Of a stretch of 64,000 nt of DNA, positions 19,104-26,877 are shown one piece after another. Below the pieces are notes generated by a model that was given only the letters and a program-made list of their open reading frames with translations, made no database searches and was not told where the DNA came from. The position numbers and the translations under genes were made by a program. The first letter of the stretch is position 1. Every line of letters begins with the position of its first letter. The DNA is from CAYOSF01 sp964406605 (GTDB lineage: Bacteria > Chloroflexota > Dehalococcoidia > DSTF01 > RBG-16-68-14): NCBI GenBank assembly GCA_964406605.1, contig CAYOSF010000006.1, forward strand, positions 1 through 64,000, given 5' to 3'.

Positions 19104-21179
19104 TCACGGGGCCGTCACCGAAAAACCGATCCGCATCCCCGCCTGATAGTGCGTCGCCACGTTGCAGATAAGGACGTAGTTGCCGGGAGGCAGTTGCACC
19201 GCGACAAGCTCGCTCGTGCCCGCCTCCAGAAGCTGCGAGGAACCGACCACGTCCACCTGGCTCTCATCGACCTGCAGCCCGCTCGAATCCATCGGCAGCG
19301 CATCGACGGCCAGGTCGGTGGCGATGACACGGAAGTCATGGAGAATGACGCCATCATTGTTGACCTGGAAGTTGACGGCTCCGTCGACGATGGTTGCCGG
19401 GTCAGGCGCGATGCTGAATTCAGCCAGGGAGACGCCGACTTCCGTTCCCTCTCCCGGCGTCGGCGAGGGTCCCGGAGTGGGCGTCGGTACCGGTACCGGC
19501 GTGGGCTGCGGGATTTGGCCGCAGCTATCGCCCGTCAGAGCAGGGTTCTCCGGAGCCAGTGGAAAGTCTCGCACCAAGACGCCGCTGGCGTGGTCGGCGG
19601 GCTCGGTGCTCAGCACGCCCCGTTCCACGATGAGGCTGTTGCCGAGGTAGATCTCCTCATTCCTCGCATGGATCTCGCGCGCGGAGCCGGCCACCGCTCG
19701 CCTTACCTCAACCACGGCAAGCGAGAGCTCGTCCCCTGCGCCGTGCCCCGACGCCTGGCTGCCCTCTACGCCCCGTATCACATCCAGCATGTTTCCTCGA
19801 TAGATCTCCGCGCGCCGCGCATGCTCAGCCCGACTGGTACCCCCGACCGCCCGCTCGACGCGGACCCGCGCTGGCTCAATGTCCGTCACGAGTACGGCTT
19901 CATCCTCCACGTTGGCGACGAGTATGAACTCATCCCGCAATCGATATGTCTGGCCGACCGCGAGGCCGACGACGCCATCGACGGCGAACGTCGTATCGTC
20001 CGGAGAGATGGGCTCCACCAGAGCCGGGGCGGTTTCCGAGCCGTCGGCCGTTGCTCCTTGTTCCGAATCCTCCGTCACCGCAAGCAGGCCCGTCCCGGGT
20101 TCGTGCGAAACCGCCCGGACACCGTTGACTGACCGCTGGACCTGGACCTGCGCCGGCTCGACGATCTCGACCACGCGCAGCAGTTCGTCGTCCATGCGGA
20201 TGATGGTGTCGGGCTCCAGCCCTTCTATCCCGCTCACGCTGATGATCGATTCCGCACGCCCCACCGTCTCTGCGAGCGTCTGGCCGAGTTCCACGGGCCC
20301 CTCTACTTGGATGAGCTCGTCGCCGACCCCGAAGACATCGCCCTCGCCGAAGAATGCCGGTTCACTCACCGCGATGCGCGTCGCGCTGGCGGAGATGTCA
20401 CCATCCAGTGTGATGCCCGGGTCGCCATCGTCCCGGACGGCCGTTACCTCCATCAGCTCACCGTCGATCCGTAGAGTCGCGCCGATATCGATCCCGCTGG
20501 CACCGGATACCATGAACTCACGAGGCGTGCGCCCGATCTCCTCGACGATTCGCTGCCCGGTGCTGGCGATCTCCGTCACGTGCAGCCGCTCATCCTCGAT
20601 GCGGATGTACTCGTCTACGAAGAAGGGATCGGCGTTGCTGACCACGAGCTCAGTCTCGCTGGCGCCAAGCAGTCCGTCCGGCATCTGTACCGTGGCGTGG
20701 TTGGTCGTGGTCGCGTCAATCTCGTCGGCGTACTCCTGCGCGAGGTCCCATCTACCTTCCGTGATCAGGAAGGCAAGCTGCCGGATCTGCTCATCGCTGA
20801 ACTTGCCGCCCTGTGACTGACCCCAAGGGGCCATGGCCTTGCCCGGCCGCCCGCAGGTAATCGTGTCGGTTATGAACTTGAACTTCTGGTCGTGCAGATC
20901 TTGATCGAATACGCCGTTGACGATGCCCCGGAGGTCCTCGCGGTCCAGGGGAAGGGCCGCGGCCAGTCGTCCGCTGGCAGGCGGGCCTTGGGCGCGGTCG
21001 CCATGGCAGAGACGGCAATCCTGAGCGAACGTGTTGGCGCCCCGCTCGACCGCCTTCTCCAATTGGTCGTCCTCGGCTGATTCGGACCGGACGGGGTCCC
21101 AGATCGTGTACGCCCCGATTGCGATGAGTGACAGCAGCAGGACGACCACCATGGCATTGATCTGCCTCCTGGTGTTCAT
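19104..21179 (-). CDS. Membrane cytochrome c fused to repeat region and cupredoxin
   Basis: The 691-residue protein has a membrane anchor at 8-28, a monohaem cytochrome c domain (haem site C55-x2-C58-H59, probable axial Met116 in KAMAPWG), then about 400 residues of beta-rich repeats, a Pro-Thr linker, and a C-terminal cupredoxin with His614, Cys672, His677 and Met682. The C-x4-H-x4-M spacing of the copper loop is the one seen in rusticyanin. The central repeats have the shape R-G/A-V-x-G-x-x-A-x-x-H-A, at least five times. Downstream on the strand of the Rieske and cytochrome b genes, it takes the place that cytochrome c1 or f holds in other bc complexes. It would carry electrons from the Rieske protein through haem to copper outside the membrane; that path is inference. 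Confidence 0.85.
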   Translation of the reverse strand: MNTRRQINAMVVVLLLSLIAIGAYTIWDPVRSESAEDDQLEKAVERGANTFAQDCRLCHGDRAQGPPASGRLAAALPLDREDLRGIVNGVFDQDLHDQKFKFITDTITCGRPGKAMAPWGQSQGGKFSDEQIRQLAFLITEGRWDLAQEYADEIDATTTNHATVQMPDGLLGASETELVVSNADPFFVDEYIRIEDERLHVTEIASTGQRIVEEIGRTPREFMVSGASGIDIGATLRIDGELMEVTAVRDDGDPGITLDGDISASATRIAVSEPAFFGEGDVFGVGDELIQVEGPVELGQTLAETVGRAESIISVSGIEGLEPDTIIRMDDELLRVVEIVEPAQVQVQRSVNGVRAVSHEPGTGLLAVTEDSEQGATADGSETAPALVEPISPDDTTFAVDGVVGLAVGQTYRLRDEFILVANVEDEAVLVTDIEPARVRVERAVGGTSRAEHARRAEIYRGNMLDVIRGVEGSQASGHGAGDELSLAVVEVRRAVAGSAREIHARNEEIYLGNSLIVERGVLSTEPADHASGVLVRDFPLAPENPALTGDSCGQIPQPTPVPVPTPTPGPSPTPGEGTEVGVSLAEFSIAPDPATIVDGAVNFQVNNDGVILHDFRVIATDLAVDALPMDSSGLQVDESQVDVVGSSQLLEAGTSELVAVQLPPGNYVLICNVATHYQAGMRIGFSVTAP

Positions 21180-21212
21180 CCGGTTTCCTCTCCCATCCCT
21201 GCCTTCCCGGAG

Positions 21213-21923
21213 CTAGATCTGCACGGCCCGGTTGGGATTGTCCGGCCCTCCGGGCGTGATCTTGCCCGTATCGACGGTAACCCGGCCACCCTCCTCCACC
21301 ACAACGTCCATCGTGTCCATCGAACGCGGCGCCGGGCCGAAGACCCGGATGCCGGCATCCGTGAACGTGGAGCCGTGGCAGGGGCAGCGGAACCAGCCCT
21401 GCTTGTCCGCTCCCGTGGTCACGTCCGGCCACACGAAACTCGGCACCCACGGGACGGTACAGCCCAGGTGTGGGCATTTCCGCCAAAGCGCGAGCAGACC
21501 GGGGCCACCCTGCTCGTGCGTCAGGTTCACCAGCCAGAAGCGGCCTTCAGGTATTTCCTTCTTGTCGCCGGGCTTCGGGACGTCGCTCGGATTCACGGAG
21601 ACCTTGCCCCCGAACCCGCCGACGACGCCCGGGTAGATCATGTCCAGGCCGCCGACAACCGTACCCGCCACAGCGACGCCCAGGCCGCTCCAGAAGCCGA
21701 TCTGGAGCAGCCTCCGCCGCGTAAGAGCAGGCTGACCCGGCGTTCGCCTGGGCGCCACGATAGCCGTCGCTGGTCCAGCGGGCGCGGCACCGGCGACCTC
21801 CTTCCGTTCTCCGGGCCGCGCACCGTCGCCTGCCCCCTTCGTCGGCTCAGCTTCCGTCAATTCGTTTGCTCCGCCTTCGCCGGCCTCGTTCGGGTCCTCT
21901 TCTCGCTGCTCTTGCTCAGTCAT
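21213..21923 (-). CDS. Rieske iron-sulfur protein
   Basis: The 236-residue protein has a charged N-terminal region, a twin-arginine-like RRRLLQIGFWSG segment with one membrane helix (about 70-95), and a C-terminal Rieske domain with CPHLGC and CPCHGS binding a 2Fe-2S cluster. It is the high-potential subunit of a cytochrome bc-type quinol oxidase, moving between the quinol site and the cytochrome c. The N-terminal 65 residues, rich in Glu, Pro and Ala, are longer than usual. Flanked by the cytochrome and cytochrome b genes with gaps under 35 bases. Confidence 0.95.
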   Translation of the reverse strand: MTEQEQREEDPNEAGEGGANELTEAEPTKGAGDGARPGERKEVAGAAPAGPATAIVAPRRTPGQPALTRRRLLQIGFWSGLGVAVAGTVVGGLDMIYPGVVGGFGGKVSVNPSDVPKPGDKKEIPEGRFWLVNLTHEQGGPGLLALWRKCPHLGCTVPWVPSFVWPDVTTGADKQGWFRCPCHGSTFTDAGIRVFGPAPRSMDTMDVVVEEGGRVTVDTGKITPGGPDNPNRAVQI

Positions 21924-21936
21924 CTCAGCCTACCCA

Positions 21937-22926
21937 CTACCCTTCCGAGACCGGGACATCCCAGGGCAGCACCAAGTCCTGGCCTGACCCACGGAATCCC
22001 GCTCCAATGATGGTGAGGATGAAGAACACCATGATAAACCCGGTGAAGAGAGCGATCATGGCATCGTGCATGGTAACCACCCATCCGAGCCGCCGCAGCG
22101 TGTAGATCATGAGCGCCGGCAGGCCCACCATCAGCATCACCGGTATGATCTGCTCCACCACAAAGGCCGGGAAGTTCAGATTCAAGTCATACCAATAGAG
22201 GGCCTGCGCCCATCCGGGCAGAGCGTCAGGAGGGCCCCAGCGCATCCATTCGGGCCCGCTGGTTCCGTTGAACGGCATGGGGACATGCTCGAAATCCTGG
22301 GGCCAGTCGAGGTCCCCGTCGTGCTCGCCTCCGCCTAGCTGCGCTGCTTCCGGCACAGGGATCGACCATTCCCACCCCGTTTGGATGGCACGAACGTTCT
22401 GGAACGGTGCCAGCACGCCTGGCCACTCCCAGTCCGCATCGATGCGCTGCGCGATGTTGGTGACAACGTTGACGTGACGCCCCTGGTCGTAGAGGATCAG
22501 CGCCGACGTGAAGACCGAGGTGAAGACGATAGAGAAGAGAATGATCTTGCCAGCGTTCGGGGTGCCGAAGTACACGCCCTGCCCCTCCCGCTTGCGGTCA
22601 ATGTAGGGCACCGCGGCCAAGAGGACGAGCGCTATGGTCGGCACGATGACGCCCGCAGTCGCCGGATGCATGTGCAGCAGCAGCTCCTGCAGGTTCATGA
22701 GGTACCAGGGCGCCTTTGAGGGATTGGGCGTCAGATCCAGGTTCGCCCGGTTCAGCAGAGGCGCATTCACGACCGACGAAAGGACGACGAACGTGAGGGT
22801 AAACAGGGTGGCGGCTATGAACTCGATGAAGACGAGGTCGGGCCAAACCAGCAGCTCCTGCTCACGTTCCCGCTTGGGCCGGGGAGGTGTCACGGGTCGT
22901 GCTGCTGCCTGTGTCTCTACTGCCAT
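21937..22926 (-). CDS. Cytochrome b C-terminal half (subunit-IV-like)
   Basis: Corresponds to the C-terminal half of cytochrome b (PetD-like): membrane helices around 32-50, 90-108, 130-148 and two near the C-terminus, and a NPSKAPWYL stretch in the position of the PEWY quinol-site loop. At 329 residues it is about twice as long as PetD; the extra length is a soluble segment (about 160-240) with many Trp, Asp and Pro residues between helices, plus a final pair of helices. The role in quinol oxidation is established for the family; the inserted segment is unexplained. Confidence 0.9.
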   Translation of the reverse strand: MAVETQAAARPVTPPRPKREREQELLVWPDLVFIEFIAATLFTLTFVVLSSVVNAPLLNRANLDLTPNPSKAPWYLMNLQELLLHMHPATAGVIVPTIALVLLAAVPYIDRKREGQGVYFGTPNAGKIILFSIVFTSVFTSALILYDQGRHVNVVTNIAQRIDADWEWPGVLAPFQNVRAIQTGWEWSIPVPEAAQLGGGEHDGDLDWPQDFEHVPMPFNGTSGPEWMRWGPPDALPGWAQALYWYDLNLNFPAFVVEQIIPVMLMVGLPALMIYTLRRLGWVVTMHDAMIALFTGFIMVFFILTIIGAGFRGSGQDLVLPWDVPVSEG

Positions 22927-22947
22927 GGGAACCCGGGCCCGAACCTC

Positions 22948-23703
22948 CTAGAGCGGCCGTGCTAGGCCACCGTCGCGGCGGACGCGCCAGAAGTGCACCG
23001 CCATGAACACGCCGGCCAATAGCGGCAGGCCGATGACGTGTAACGTGTAGAATCGGATGAGGGCGGCGTCGCCCACTTCCAGGCCGCCCAGGAGCACCAG
23101 CTTCACGTCATCCCCGAGGAGCGGCGCCGTACCCGCCATGTTCATGCCTACGGTCACGGCCCAGATCGACAACTGGTCCCAGGGCAGCAGGTAGCCCGTG
23201 TAGCTGAGGAGCAGGGTGAGCACCAGTAAGACCACCCCCACCACCCAGTTGAATTCACGCGGCGGCTTGTAAGCGCCCGTGTAGAATACGCGCATCATGT
23301 GCAAGAAGACGGTGATCACCATGGCGTGGGCCATCCACCGGTGCAGGTTGCGCATCAGCATCCCAAAGCGAACTTGTGTTTCCAGCGTTTCGATGTCACC
23401 GTACGCGCGGTCGGACGACGGCACGTAGTAGAACATGAGCATCACCCCGGTGACGGTCAGCGCCAGGAAGAAGAAGAACGTGAGGCCGCCCAGACAGTAC
23501 GTGTAGGTGACCTTGGCATGCGACTTGTGAAGTCGAGTCGGGTGGAGGTGCAGGAACACGTTGGTGGCCACCGCCAGCATCTGGTTTCTGGGCGTGTTTG
23601 GATAGCCGGAGCGGAATATGGAGCGCCAAACGTAGTTGTGGAAGAGTCTGTCGTAGAGCCACCCGCCTAGCCCAGGGCTGGGAGGTTGCTCAGTGGCTGC
23701 CAT
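22948..23703 (-). CDS. Cytochrome b6-like haem-binding subunit
   Basis: 251 residues with four membrane helices. Haem ligands H121 and H135 (13 residues apart) and H222 and H237 (14 apart); the 14-residue spacing in the last helix is the b6 rather than the mitochondrial b type. Cys70 in the YCLGG stretch matches the cysteine that binds the extra haem c(n) in b6f complexes. Together with the separate C-terminal half this is a b6/IV split. The ATG follows GGTGGAAGGCAG. The protein forms the quinol-oxidising and cross-membrane electron path of the complex. Confidence 0.93.
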   Translation of the reverse strand: MAATEQPPSPGLGGWLYDRLFHNYVWRSIFRSGYPNTPRNQMLAVATNVFLHLHPTRLHKSHAKVTYTYCLGGLTFFFFLALTVTGVMLMFYYVPSSDRAYGDIETLETQVRFGMLMRNLHRWMAHAMVITVFLHMMRVFYTGAYKPPREFNWVVGVVLLVLTLLLSYTGYLLPWDQLSIWAVTVGMNMAGTAPLLGDDVKLVLLGGLEVGDAALIRFYTLHVIGLPLLAGVFMAVHFWRVRRDGGLARPL

Positions 23704-23727
23704 TTCTGCCTTCCACCAGCTACCCCG

Positions 23728-23832
23728 TTAGCGCGCCCACCACCGGCCCAGGACCACCATCACGGCAAATGAAACCACCAAGGTACCAAAGACGAGGACA
23801 AGTTCCTGAAACTCTGTGACCACCCAGGGCAT
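23728..23832 (-). CDS. 34-residue single-helix membrane microprotein
   Basis: An ATG at 23832 opens a 34-codon frame ending TAA, 24 bases before the cytochrome b6-like gene. The product is one hydrophobic helix (about residues 10-29) with an acidic N-terminal part (TEFQE) and a basic WWAR end. Size and position recall PetG, PetL and PetN, the 29-37-residue subunits of cytochrome b6f, though no sequence match is claimed. The ribosome site is weak (AAGAG). It could be a small subunit of this bc complex. Confidence 0.55.
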   Translation of the reverse strand: MPWVVTEFQELVLVFGTLVVSFAVMVVLGRWWAR

Positions 23833-23854
23833 GCTCTTAGGTCACCTCAGGGCA

Positions 23855-23881
23855 AGGCGGAGCCGCCTCGTGGCTCCGCCT
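23855..23881. repeat. 10-bp inverted repeat in the cytochrome operon leader
   Basis: AGGCGGAGCC (23855-23864) and GGCTCCGCCT (23872-23881) are perfect complements around a 7-base loop. It lies 22 bases before the microprotein start, downstream of the putative promoter, so it would form in the 5' leader of the mRNA. Confidence 0.5.
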
Positions 23882-23906
23882 CGGATTGTGAAGCAGGACG
23901 CAAACC

Positions 23907-23935
23907 ACGCTAGCACCGGCCTCAGTTATGGTCAA
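23907..23935 (-). promoter_or_regulatory. Possible promoter of the cytochrome bc operon
   Basis: Minus-strand TTGACC (23935-23930), 17-base spacer, TAGCGT (23912-23907). The -35 is good and the -10 weak (3/6). It is the best candidate upstream of the microprotein and cytochrome b genes. Confidence 0.4.
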
Positions 23936-24303
23936 CCTGGTCGCTCCTACTCTGATGGAGGCTGCGTTGCCCCGCACGGCGGGTCTCTCACCCACACGTG
24001 ATGAGCCACCTTCCAATCTAGCGCCGCTGCCCTGGGCCTATCAAGCGGGAATGCACAGAAGCCATCGATATCCACCAGTCGCGTGTCGATGCCCGTTCAG
24101 CGATCGTCCCCGCGCTAGCTCCCAACGAAGTTCGTGACTTGATGCGGCTCCGTCCCCCGATCAGAAGGCGCCGGCCTCGGTGATCCAGGGACCGCCCGGA
24201 CAGCGCTCTCGCAGGGAGGGCAATCACGGAATGAGTCGTGCCGGCTGGACTGTCATCGGGCGCTTTCGTCGCTTGTGCCGACCTCCTCGTAGGCTTCAAC
24301 TTC

Positions 24304-25230
24304 CTACTCCGCGTATGGCGTGACCTCTACCTCCAGGTCGAGAGACCCTGCTTCCTTGAAGGTCAGCATGATGTTGATCTTGTCTCCTACCTCAAGCTCC
24401 TCCACCAGGTCCATCAGCATCACGTGGTAGCCACCGGGTTCGAGAACCGCCGTGCGACCCGCCGGGATCGCGATCTCCTCGACGGGCAGCATCTTGTGCA
24501 TGCCTCCCTCGGTAACCGTCTCGTGCAGCTCGACCTTTTGGGCCGCGTCCGACGCCGCGCCCACGAGAGCGTCGTCCGTCTCGCCCGTGTTCTTGATGGT
24601 GAAGTAGGCCGCGCCCCCTAGCTCCACCGAGTGGACGTATGCCTTCACTATGTCCAGGTCACCCACCGTGGCGAGGGGCACAAACGGCGTGACCTCTATC
24701 GCCAAGTCGACAGGCCCTGCTTCCTTGAAGGTCAGCGTGATGTTGATCTTGTCTCCGACCTGAAGCTCCTCGTTCAGGTCCATCAGCATCACGTGGTAGC
24801 CGCCAGGCTCCAGGATCGCCTCTCCTCCCGCCGGGATCGCGATCTCCTCGACGGGCAGCATCTTGTGCATGCCTTCCTCGGTCACCGTCTCGTGCAGTTC
24901 CACCCTTCGGGCCGCGTCCGACGCCGCGTCTATGAGAGCGTCGTCCGTGTCGCCCTTGTTCTCGATTGTGAAGTAGGCCGCGCCCCCCAGCTCCACCACA
25001 CGCGCGTATGCCTCAACAATCTCCAGGTCGCCCACCGTGGCGATGGCAGCGCCAGTCCCGTTGGCCTCCGGGGTCGGGCTGGCTTCCTCCGTGACACCGA
25101 CAGTGGCGGTGGCCTCGCCGCCGTTCCCCTCGTCCCCTCCACAGCTCACGGTCGCCATCACCGCTACGACGAGCGCGACTGTGAGCAAGAGCACCGAGAA
25201 TGCCTTCAGTGATTTCATGGTCGGGTCCAT
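24304..25230 (-). CDS. Lipoprotein with two PCuAC copper-chaperone domains
   Basis: A signal peptide with a lipobox-like TVSC (Cys30) leads to two PCuAC (DUF461) domains of about 120 residues, roughly 70% identical. Each keeps the full H-x10-M-x21-H-x-M copper(I) site: H113, M124, H146, M148 and H236, M247, H269, M271. PCuAC delivers copper to cytochrome oxidase Cu(A) together with SCO1. Such proteins normally have one domain. The gene overlaps the SCO1 gene: its ATG at 25230 is 4 bases after GGAGG, and a second in-frame ATG at 25218 overlaps the SCO1 stop as ATGA. Confidence 0.93.
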   Translation of the reverse strand: MDPTMKSLKAFSVLLLTVALVVAVMATVSCGGDEGNGGEATATVGVTEEASPTPEANGTGAAIATVGDLEIVEAYARVVELGGAAYFTIENKGDTDDALIDAASDAARRVELHETVTEEGMHKMLPVEEIAIPAGGEAILEPGGYHVMLMDLNEELQVGDKINITLTFKEAGPVDLAIEVTPFVPLATVGDLDIVKAYVHSVELGGAAYFTIKNTGETDDALVGAASDAAQKVELHETVTEGGMHKMLPVEEIAIPAGRTAVLEPGGYHVMLMDLVEELEVGDKINIMLTFKEAGSLDLEVEVTPYAE

Positions 25231-25934
25231 CCTTCCTCCACTAGTATGGGCAGGTCATGCTCCCACCCGCTGGCCTTGACTCCGAAAGGGTAGAGGATGT
25301 GCGCCAGGTTGTCCGTCGTGTACGCGATAATCACCGCCGGGTGACTCACCGAGTAGTCACCCCCGCCCAGATCTTCGTTCGTGATCGGGGACCAGAAGGG
25401 ACCCAACGCCTCCTGCGCCAGCCCGTCCGTCACCGCCTGGCTCTCCGGAATGAGCCCCACGATTTGCTCGCCGAAGTTGTCCAACCACTGACGCAGCCGC
25501 TCCGGCGTGTCACGGGCGGGATCGCACGAGACGAACACGAACTTCACCCGGTCCGAGATCTCGGGAGGCAGCTTCTTCAGCGTCGTGCCCACCACTGCCA
25601 TGTTCCCCGGACAGATGTCCGGGCAGTACGTATACCCGAAGTAGAGCAACGTCACGTACCCCTCGGTCTCCGCCGCGAAGTCGTAGAGATTACCTGACGT
25701 ATCCGGCAACGTGAAGGAGGGCTTCCTGAGAGGCGTAGTGAGCACCATACCGTAGAAGCCCTCGGTCTCGCCGCCCTCCACCGTCGCAGTGGCGACCTGC
25801 TCGCCGTTCGGCTCCGCGCTTGCGCTCTCGCCCGTATCCGAACCGCAGGCCGCAAAGACAAGGGCGCCCGCCATCACGAACAGCAACGCCCAGCGCCAGT
25901 ACGCCGGCCACGCTCTTCCACACAACGTCTTCAT
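25215..25934 (-). CDS. SCO1/SenC-type copper chaperone lipoprotein
   Basis: A thioredoxin-fold protein with the SCO copper ligands C104-PDI-C108 and H198 (SVSHPAV), preceded by a signal peptide with lipobox FAAC (Cys30). SCO1 prepares the Cu(A) site of cytochrome c oxidase. The start is the ATG at 25934, after a strong TGGAGGTGAACCC; the frame is open for 52 more codons upstream, but that part is Arg-rich and not signal-like. It overlaps the PCuAC gene, so the two are co-translated. Oxidase genes themselves are not in the window. Confidence 0.93.
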   Translation of the reverse strand: MKTLCGRAWPAYWRWALLFVMAGALVFAACGSDTGESASAEPNGEQVATATVEGGETEGFYGMVLTTPLRKPSFTLPDTSGNLYDFAAETEGYVTLLYFGYTYCPDICPGNMAVVGTTLKKLPPEISDRVKFVFVSCDPARDTPERLRQWLDNFGEQIVGLIPESQAVTDGLAQEALGPFWSPITNEDLGGGDYSVSHPAVIIAYTTDNLAHILYPFGVKASGWEHDLPILVEEGWTRP

Positions 25935-26120
25935 GGGTTCACCTCCAGGCTCCCCCATCTGTGTCAGCGATGTCAGCCCAACGGGCCGGCAGCACCTCAC
26001 TCGCCGGCTACTGCGCGGTCCCCCTTCGCACCGGCGCTCCCGCCCGAGCCTCCCCCTCTTCTCGAAGCGACTGTGCAACTGGCTGCTCATGCATTTCGCA
26101 GCACCTGCAACTGGCCGCCC

Positions 26121-26726
26121 TTAGTCTAGGTCTTCCTTGCCGGAACTGTCAACCCGACCGCTACTCTCGCAGCGTCCGGGCGCCTCTTCGGCCCCGGCTT
26201 CGTTTGCGCCGGAAGGCACCTGCGGGCCAGCTCCTTCCGATAGTGCCCGACGCGGCAGGCCCCTCCTCGCTCCCCGCCTCCGCCGCCAGCCAGGGCCTTC
26301 CCATGGAGTTCCCGGGTGCACGGCTACCACGCTGGCGCTGTGGCAACGGGGACAGGTCAAGCTTCCGCCGACCGCCAGTTGATCGAAGCCAACCCGCCAC
26401 CGATGATTGCCATCAATACAGAGGAATGCCTGGCTGTCAAGGGCGAAATTGCCGCCTTCGATACGCAGCGCCTTGCCGTTGAGCAGCGTATCGGCCACCT
26501 TGCCTCTGGCCGACTGCAGTATCCGGTGAAACGTCGGCCGGGAGATTCGCATTTGTTCAGCGCACTCCCGCTGGTCGAGCCCCTCCAGATCTTTCAGGCG
26601 TATGGCCTCAGCCTCCTCAACAGTCAGCGAGACATCCTCCAGGGCGCGCAGCGGCACTCCCGCCGGCTTGAAGTAGGTCACCTCTGGAAGGCTCGCTACG
26701 CGCCGGCGCTTGATCGGTCTGACCAT
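26121..26726 (-). CDS. DUF134-family HTH regulator with C-terminal zinc ribbon
   Basis: Residues 1-100 match the DUF134 family: KRRRVASLPEVTYFKPAGVPL, then the helix-turn-helix segment LRDQRECAEQMRISRPTFHRILQSAR-like part around 45-75. A CPRC pair near residue 125 begins a short ribbon, and the last 60 residues are low-complexity Gly/Arg/Glu. DUF134 proteins are thought to be DNA-binding and often adjoin metal or redox genes, as here with SCO1 and PCuAC. Two palindromic sites just upstream of its own start suggest self-regulation. Confidence 0.8.
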   Translation of the reverse strand: MVRPIKRRRVASLPEVTYFKPAGVPLRALEDVSLTVEEAEAIRLKDLEGLDQRECAEQMRISRPTFHRILQSARGKVADTLLNGKALRIEGGNFALDSQAFLCIDGNHRWRVGFDQLAVGGSLTCPRCHSASVVAVHPGTPWEGPGWRRRRGARRGLPRRALSEGAGPQVPSGANEAGAEEAPGRCESSGRVDSSGKEDLD

Positions 26727-26743
26727 ACTTTGTCTGGCATGGA

Positions 26744-26765
26744 GTTTATGAACTTATGACCATAA
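26744..26765. promoter_or_regulatory. Paired palindromic sites upstream of the DUF134 gene
   Basis: GTTTATGAAC (26744-26753) is followed directly by TTATGACCATAA (26754-26765), which has 5-bp inverted arms. This AT-rich pair stands out in GC-rich DNA and lies 18-39 bases before the DUF134 ATG, where an operator would overlap the promoter. Confidence 0.45.
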
Positions 26766-26877
26766 AACCCTATCGCAGGCAGCATCGTGAGTCAAGGGCA
26801 TTGGCCCGCGGGCTCAAGCGATGAAGGACCGAGAGCCTGGGCGCGGGCCCGATAGGATGCGGCGGCGGGTGATGAAA

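Larger units (their letters stand above)
23833..24303. other. 471-bp region without a supported gene
   Basis: No frame here looks coding on either strand: the possible peptides are Arg/Ser-rich and lack ribosome sites. It holds the likely promoter and a long hairpin of the cytochrome operon at its left end. Between 24000 and 24300 I see nothing that I can name. Confidence 0.6.

Noticed and set aside
24018..24299. 93-codon minus-strand frame in the intergenic region
   Set aside because: Ser/Arg-rich with no motif and no ribosome site; low coding likelihood.
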